Origin: Candidatus Aegiribacteria sp.
GTDB taxonomy: Bacteria; Fermentibacterota; Fermentibacteria; Fermentibacterales; JCC-6
Length of the DNA stretch: 8,352 bases
Direction of reading: 5' to 3'
Assembly: GCA_030640155.1 (NCBI GenBank)
Contig: DAOWJX010000069.1
Coordinates: forward strand, 1-8,352
Under the pieces are notes generated by a model, which was given only the letters and a program-made list of their open reading frames with translations, was not told the origin of the DNA and searched no databases. Both the position numbers and the translations under genes were made by a program. Every line of letters begins with the position of its first letter. Position 1 is the first letter of the stretch. Of the stretch, positions 6,726 through 8,352 are shown in pieces.

Positions 6726-7454
6726 TTATTTCTCCTTCTCCAGCTTCTGCAGTTCCTCGGTAACGTTTTTATTCCCGATTTTGATATACTGCTCGGGAGG
6801 AATAATCGGTTTCTCAAGCTTTGCCTGTGTCCCGTCGGATATCCGCCCGTCGGTTACCAGTTCCCCTCCGGCCTTCCGCAGAAGCTTGTTGTAATGCATC
6901 AGAAAAGGTTTGAGAATCAGCATGGGACTTGCCAGTATCCCGCCGCCGTCTCTGTAGATCTCCGCCAGAATCCTGCTTCCGGTATTCCTGGCGATTCTTC
7001 TGAAGAGAAGTTTGAGAACCTGGAAATGCTCCATTCCGGTAAATCCGCAGTTCGAGATCACAACGAAATCCGGTGAATGACCGGTCCGCCACGGATGTTT
7101 GCACTCGCCGTTCTCATCCTTTTCGATAAAAGGTTCAAGACGGGGAAGTATCCTGTCCATGAAATTCTTCATTATCCCCGTCACGTTATCCACGTAAAGA
7201 GGTGTTGCAAAAACGACTATATCCGCCGAGTACTTCTCCAGCAGTTCCTCCATATCATCCTGGACAACGCATTTCCCGGGTGTTTTGAACCAGCAGGCCA
7301 TACATCCACTGCAATGCCTTATTTTCTTGTCGACCAGAAGAATATTCTCGGTTTCAGCTCCAGCCTTCCTTGCCCCGGCAAGGAAATTCTCAACCATTAC
7401 GTGAGTATTGCCGGCCGCACCATGCGGACTTCCGTTGAATGCGACTATTTTCAT
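6726..7454 (-). CDS. NADPH-dependent FMN reductase / iron-sulfur flavoprotein-like oxidoreductase
   Basis: A 242-residue cytosolic flavodoxin-fold protein. The FMN phosphate loop is NGSPHGAAGNTH (residues 7-18). A compact cysteine cluster, H-C-S-G-C-M-A-C with a fourth Cys seven residues on (C48, C51, C54, C62), follows. It matches the position of the 4Fe-4S-binding cluster of archaeal and clostridial Isf proteins. The PLYVDNVTGIMKNFMDR segment (about 85-101) is the conserved flavin-side helix of PF03358 proteins. The last 60 residues are a C-terminal extension with a charged helix at the end. Electron donor and acceptor are unknown. Such proteins reduce flavins, quinones, nitro or electrophilic compounds, or transfer electrons in anaerobes. 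The ATG has AGGAG five bases upstream. The gene is divergent from a TetR regulator, with two operator-like palindromes over its promoter, so it is very probably the regulator's main target. Confidence 0.87.
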   Translation of the reverse strand: MKIVAFNGSPHGAAGNTHVMVENFLAGARKAGAETENILLVDKKIRHCSGCMACWFKTPGKCVVQDDMEELLEKYSADIVVFATPLYVDNVTGIMKNFMDRILPRLEPFIEKDENGECKHPWRTGHSPDFVVISNCGFTGMEHFQVLKLLFRRIARNTGSRILAEIYRDGGGILASPMLILKPFLMHYNKLLRKAGGELVTDGRISDGTQAKLEKPIIPPEQYIKIGNKNVTEELQKLEKEK

Positions 7455-7482
7455 GTCTTCTCCTATTCCTGTAAATGATCGT

Positions 7483-7503
7483 TATCTTAACAGCGTAAAG
7501 ATA
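7483..7503. promoter_or_regulatory. Operator-like palindrome 1
   Basis: A 21-bp imperfect inverted repeat: TATCTTAAC, AGC, GTAAAGATA. Eight of nine arm positions pair. It covers the -10 of the reductase promoter. Length and symmetry suit a TetR-family dimer; assignment to the adjacent TetR protein is inference. Confidence 0.6.
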
Positions 7504-7525
7504 GAACATATCTTAACATTGTCAA
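7498..7525 (-). promoter_or_regulatory. Promoter of the flavoprotein reductase gene
   Basis: The minus strand shows TTGACA (7520-7525, perfect -35), a 16-bp spacer and TATCTT (7498-7503, four of six -10 bases). The -10 coincides with the right arm of palindrome 1 and the -35 lies inside palindrome 2, a layout that would give tight repression. Confidence 0.55.
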
Positions 7526-7529
7526 GATG
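7509..7529. promoter_or_regulatory. Operator-like palindrome 2
   Basis: A 21-bp imperfect inverted repeat: TATCTTAAC, ATT, GTCAAGATG. Seven of nine arm positions pair. The left arm is identical to that of palindrome 1 and the centres are 26 bp apart. It covers the -35 hexamer shared by the two divergent promoters. Confidence 0.6.
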
Positions 7530-7547
7530 CATATATATTTGTAGATT
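7519..7547 (+). promoter_or_regulatory. Promoter of the TetR gene
   Basis: TTGTCA (7519-7524, five of six -35 bases), a 17-bp spacer and TAGATT (7542-7547, four of six). The -35 sits on the opposite strand of the reductase -35 and within palindrome 2, which would make the regulator autorepressing. TATATT at 7534-7539 is an alternative -10, paired with TTAACA at 7513. Confidence 0.45.
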
Positions 7548-7560
7548 CATACTCATGACA

Positions 7561-7568
7561 GGAAGGTG
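7561..7568 (+). promoter_or_regulatory. Shine-Dalgarno that fixes the TetR start
   Basis: GGAAGGTG followed by six bases and GTG at 7575. The in-frame GTG at 7566 lies inside this site and so is unlikely to be the start. Confidence 0.55.
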
Positions 7569-7574
7569 GAAACC

Positions 7575-8195
7575 GTGGCTGAAACCGGCAGAACTGACAA
7601 ATACCATCACGGCGATCTCAGGCAGACTCTAATGAACAACTGTCTGAAACTGATAGAGGATAAGGGCGTTTCAGGTTTCACTCTCAGAGAAGTCGCGAGA
7701 ATATCCGGAGTCTCCGCCGCCGCTCCGTATCATCATTTCAGGAACAAGACCGAACTGCTGGCTGCAGTTGCTGTAATGGGCTTCAAGATGCTCGATGAAG
7801 CGCAGCGGAAAGCATCTCAACAATTCAGCAATCCCGGGCATAAGCTGAAAGCTCTGGGAAAATCTTACGTGATGTTCGCTGTGAATCACAAAGTCTACTT
7901 CCATGTGATGTTCAGAGCGAACAATGAACCGCTGTGGGAGAACGCGCAGGTGATGAATGCCGCAAAACATGCTCTCAGCCATCTTGAGAATACCATTCGT
8001 GAATTGTATCCGGAAGCGGAGAAAGGCAACAGCAGTCATTTTCAGGCAGCTGTGCTGACATGCTGGTCGATGGTTCACGGTCTGGCTTCTCTGTGGGTGG
8101 ACGGTCCGCTGAGAGCGGCAGAATCAGGCAAACTGGAGATCGAGAAACTTATCGATCTCATTCTCGGTCAGGCTATGACGCACCGGAGTTTCTGA
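7575..8195 (+). CDS. TetR/AcrR family transcriptional regulator with WHG-type C-terminal domain
   Basis: A 206-residue protein from the GTG at 7575. Residues 10-60 are the TetR_N helix-turn-helix: HHGDLRQTLMNNCLKLIEDK, then TLREVARISGVSAAAPYHHF (36-55), with recognition helix SAAAPYHHF and the usual FRNKTELLAAVA continuation. The C-terminal ligand/dimer region contains W-S-M-V-H-G-L (164-170), the signature of the WHG (TetR_C_33) group. The ligand cannot be predicted. The gene is divergent from the Isf-like reductase, and both promoters lie under a pair of matching palindromes. The simplest model is autorepression plus repression of the reductase, relieved by a small electrophile, quinone or aromatic compound; that model is inference. 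Confidence 0.9.
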   Translation: MAETGRTDKYHHGDLRQTLMNNCLKLIEDKGVSGFTLREVARISGVSAAAPYHHFRNKTELLAAVAVMGFKMLDEAQRKASQQFSNPGHKLKALGKSYVMFAVNHKVYFHVMFRANNEPLWENAQVMNAAKHALSHLENTIRELYPEAEKGNSSHFQAAVLTCWSMVHGLASLWVDGPLRAAESGKLEIEKLIDLILGQAMTHRSF

Positions 8196-8235
8196 CAGTT
8201 GTATTCTTTAAGAGGTAATACAGGATTAGCTGAGT

Positions 8236-8352
8236 TTATTCATGCGTGCTGTTCTCGTCCATTCTCAGAAGACGGACATCTTCGATATCCTGATTTCTCC
8301 CTGATACTTTTTTTGAAGCGATTAGATCTTCTTTTGATAAAAGGTGAAGTTC
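8236..8352 (-). CDS. Nucleotidyltransferase-like protein, C-terminal fragment (5' part beyond window)
   Basis: My reading of the minus strand from the right edge gives 38 residues ending in TAA at 8236. They read LHLLSKEDLIASKKVSG, then RNQDIEDVRLLR and MDENSTHE. The pattern S-x-E-D-L-I-x-x-K-x-x-x-G-R-x-x-D-x-x-D-V-x-x-L is the typical C-terminal helix pair of small minimal-type nucleotidyltransferases (AbiEii/DUF6036-like). The catalytic domain lies outside the window. It is convergent with the TetR gene, with 40 bp between the stop codons. Such proteins are often toxin-antitoxin or housekeeping transferases; which applies here cannot be told. Confidence 0.55.
   Translation of the reverse strand, partial: ELHLLSKEDLIASKKVSGRNQDIEDVRLLRMDENSTHE

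Noticed and set aside
6645..7478. Two plus-strand frames of 143 and 133 codons
   Set aside because: Both are antisense to the flavoprotein reductase, which has clear FMN-loop and cysteine motifs. They are shadows of its codon pattern.
8199..8223. Stem-loop TGTATT / AATACA between the convergent TetR and nucleotidyltransferase stops, a possible bidirectional terminator
   Set aside because: The stem is six AT-rich pairs with an 11-base loop and no T-run follows on either strand, so termination is not supported by sequence.

Overview
The window is about 8.3 kb of bacterial DNA with moderate GC. It most resembles a member of the FCB superphylum or a related candidate phylum (Fermentibacterota, Eisenbacteria or WOR-3-like). 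That placement is inference. It rests on two secreted proteins carrying the FlgD-like C-terminal tail typical of Type IX secretion cargo, on a high density of signal-peptide proteins, and on Arg codon use dominated by AGA/AGG. No rRNA or other phylogenetic marker is present. I see no tRNA, CRISPR array, insertion sequence or transposase.

Layout, read in the direction of the minus strand, which carries almost everything. (a) At the right edge is the C-terminal end of a nucleotidyltransferase-like protein (8236-8352, minus), convergent with a TetR/AcrR regulator (7575-8195, plus). (b) The TetR gene is divergent from an Isf-like flavoprotein/NADPH-FMN reductase (6726-7454, minus). Their 120-bp gap holds two near-identical 21-bp palindromes placed over divergent promoters that share one -35 hexamer. 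(c) Next come an S41 family lipoprotein peptidase (5203-6645) with foreign-looking codon use, a DUF2141 secreted protein (4655-5134) and a small SAM methyltransferase (4032-4565). (d) A 223-bp gap leads to a cysteine-rich, beta-helix-like surface protein with a Type IX sorting tail (1853-3808). (e) After a clear sigma70-type promoter comes a two-gene unit. The first gene is a secreted lamin-tail-domain protein (1164-1769). The second is a secreted ComEC-like metallo-beta-lactamase with a sorting tail (1-1148, running off the left edge). They lie in the same reading frame, separated by one TAG and 15 bases.

How the parts work together: the TetR gene and reductase form a self-contained, probably ligand-responsive redox module. 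The rest is mostly an envelope/secretome cluster. Five of the seven minus-strand genes seen at their 5' end encode exported proteins. The most unusual unit is the lamin-tail plus ComEC-type hydrolase pair. These two domains are known to be fused in other bacterial secreted proteins, but here they are split by an in-frame stop, each part with its own export signal.
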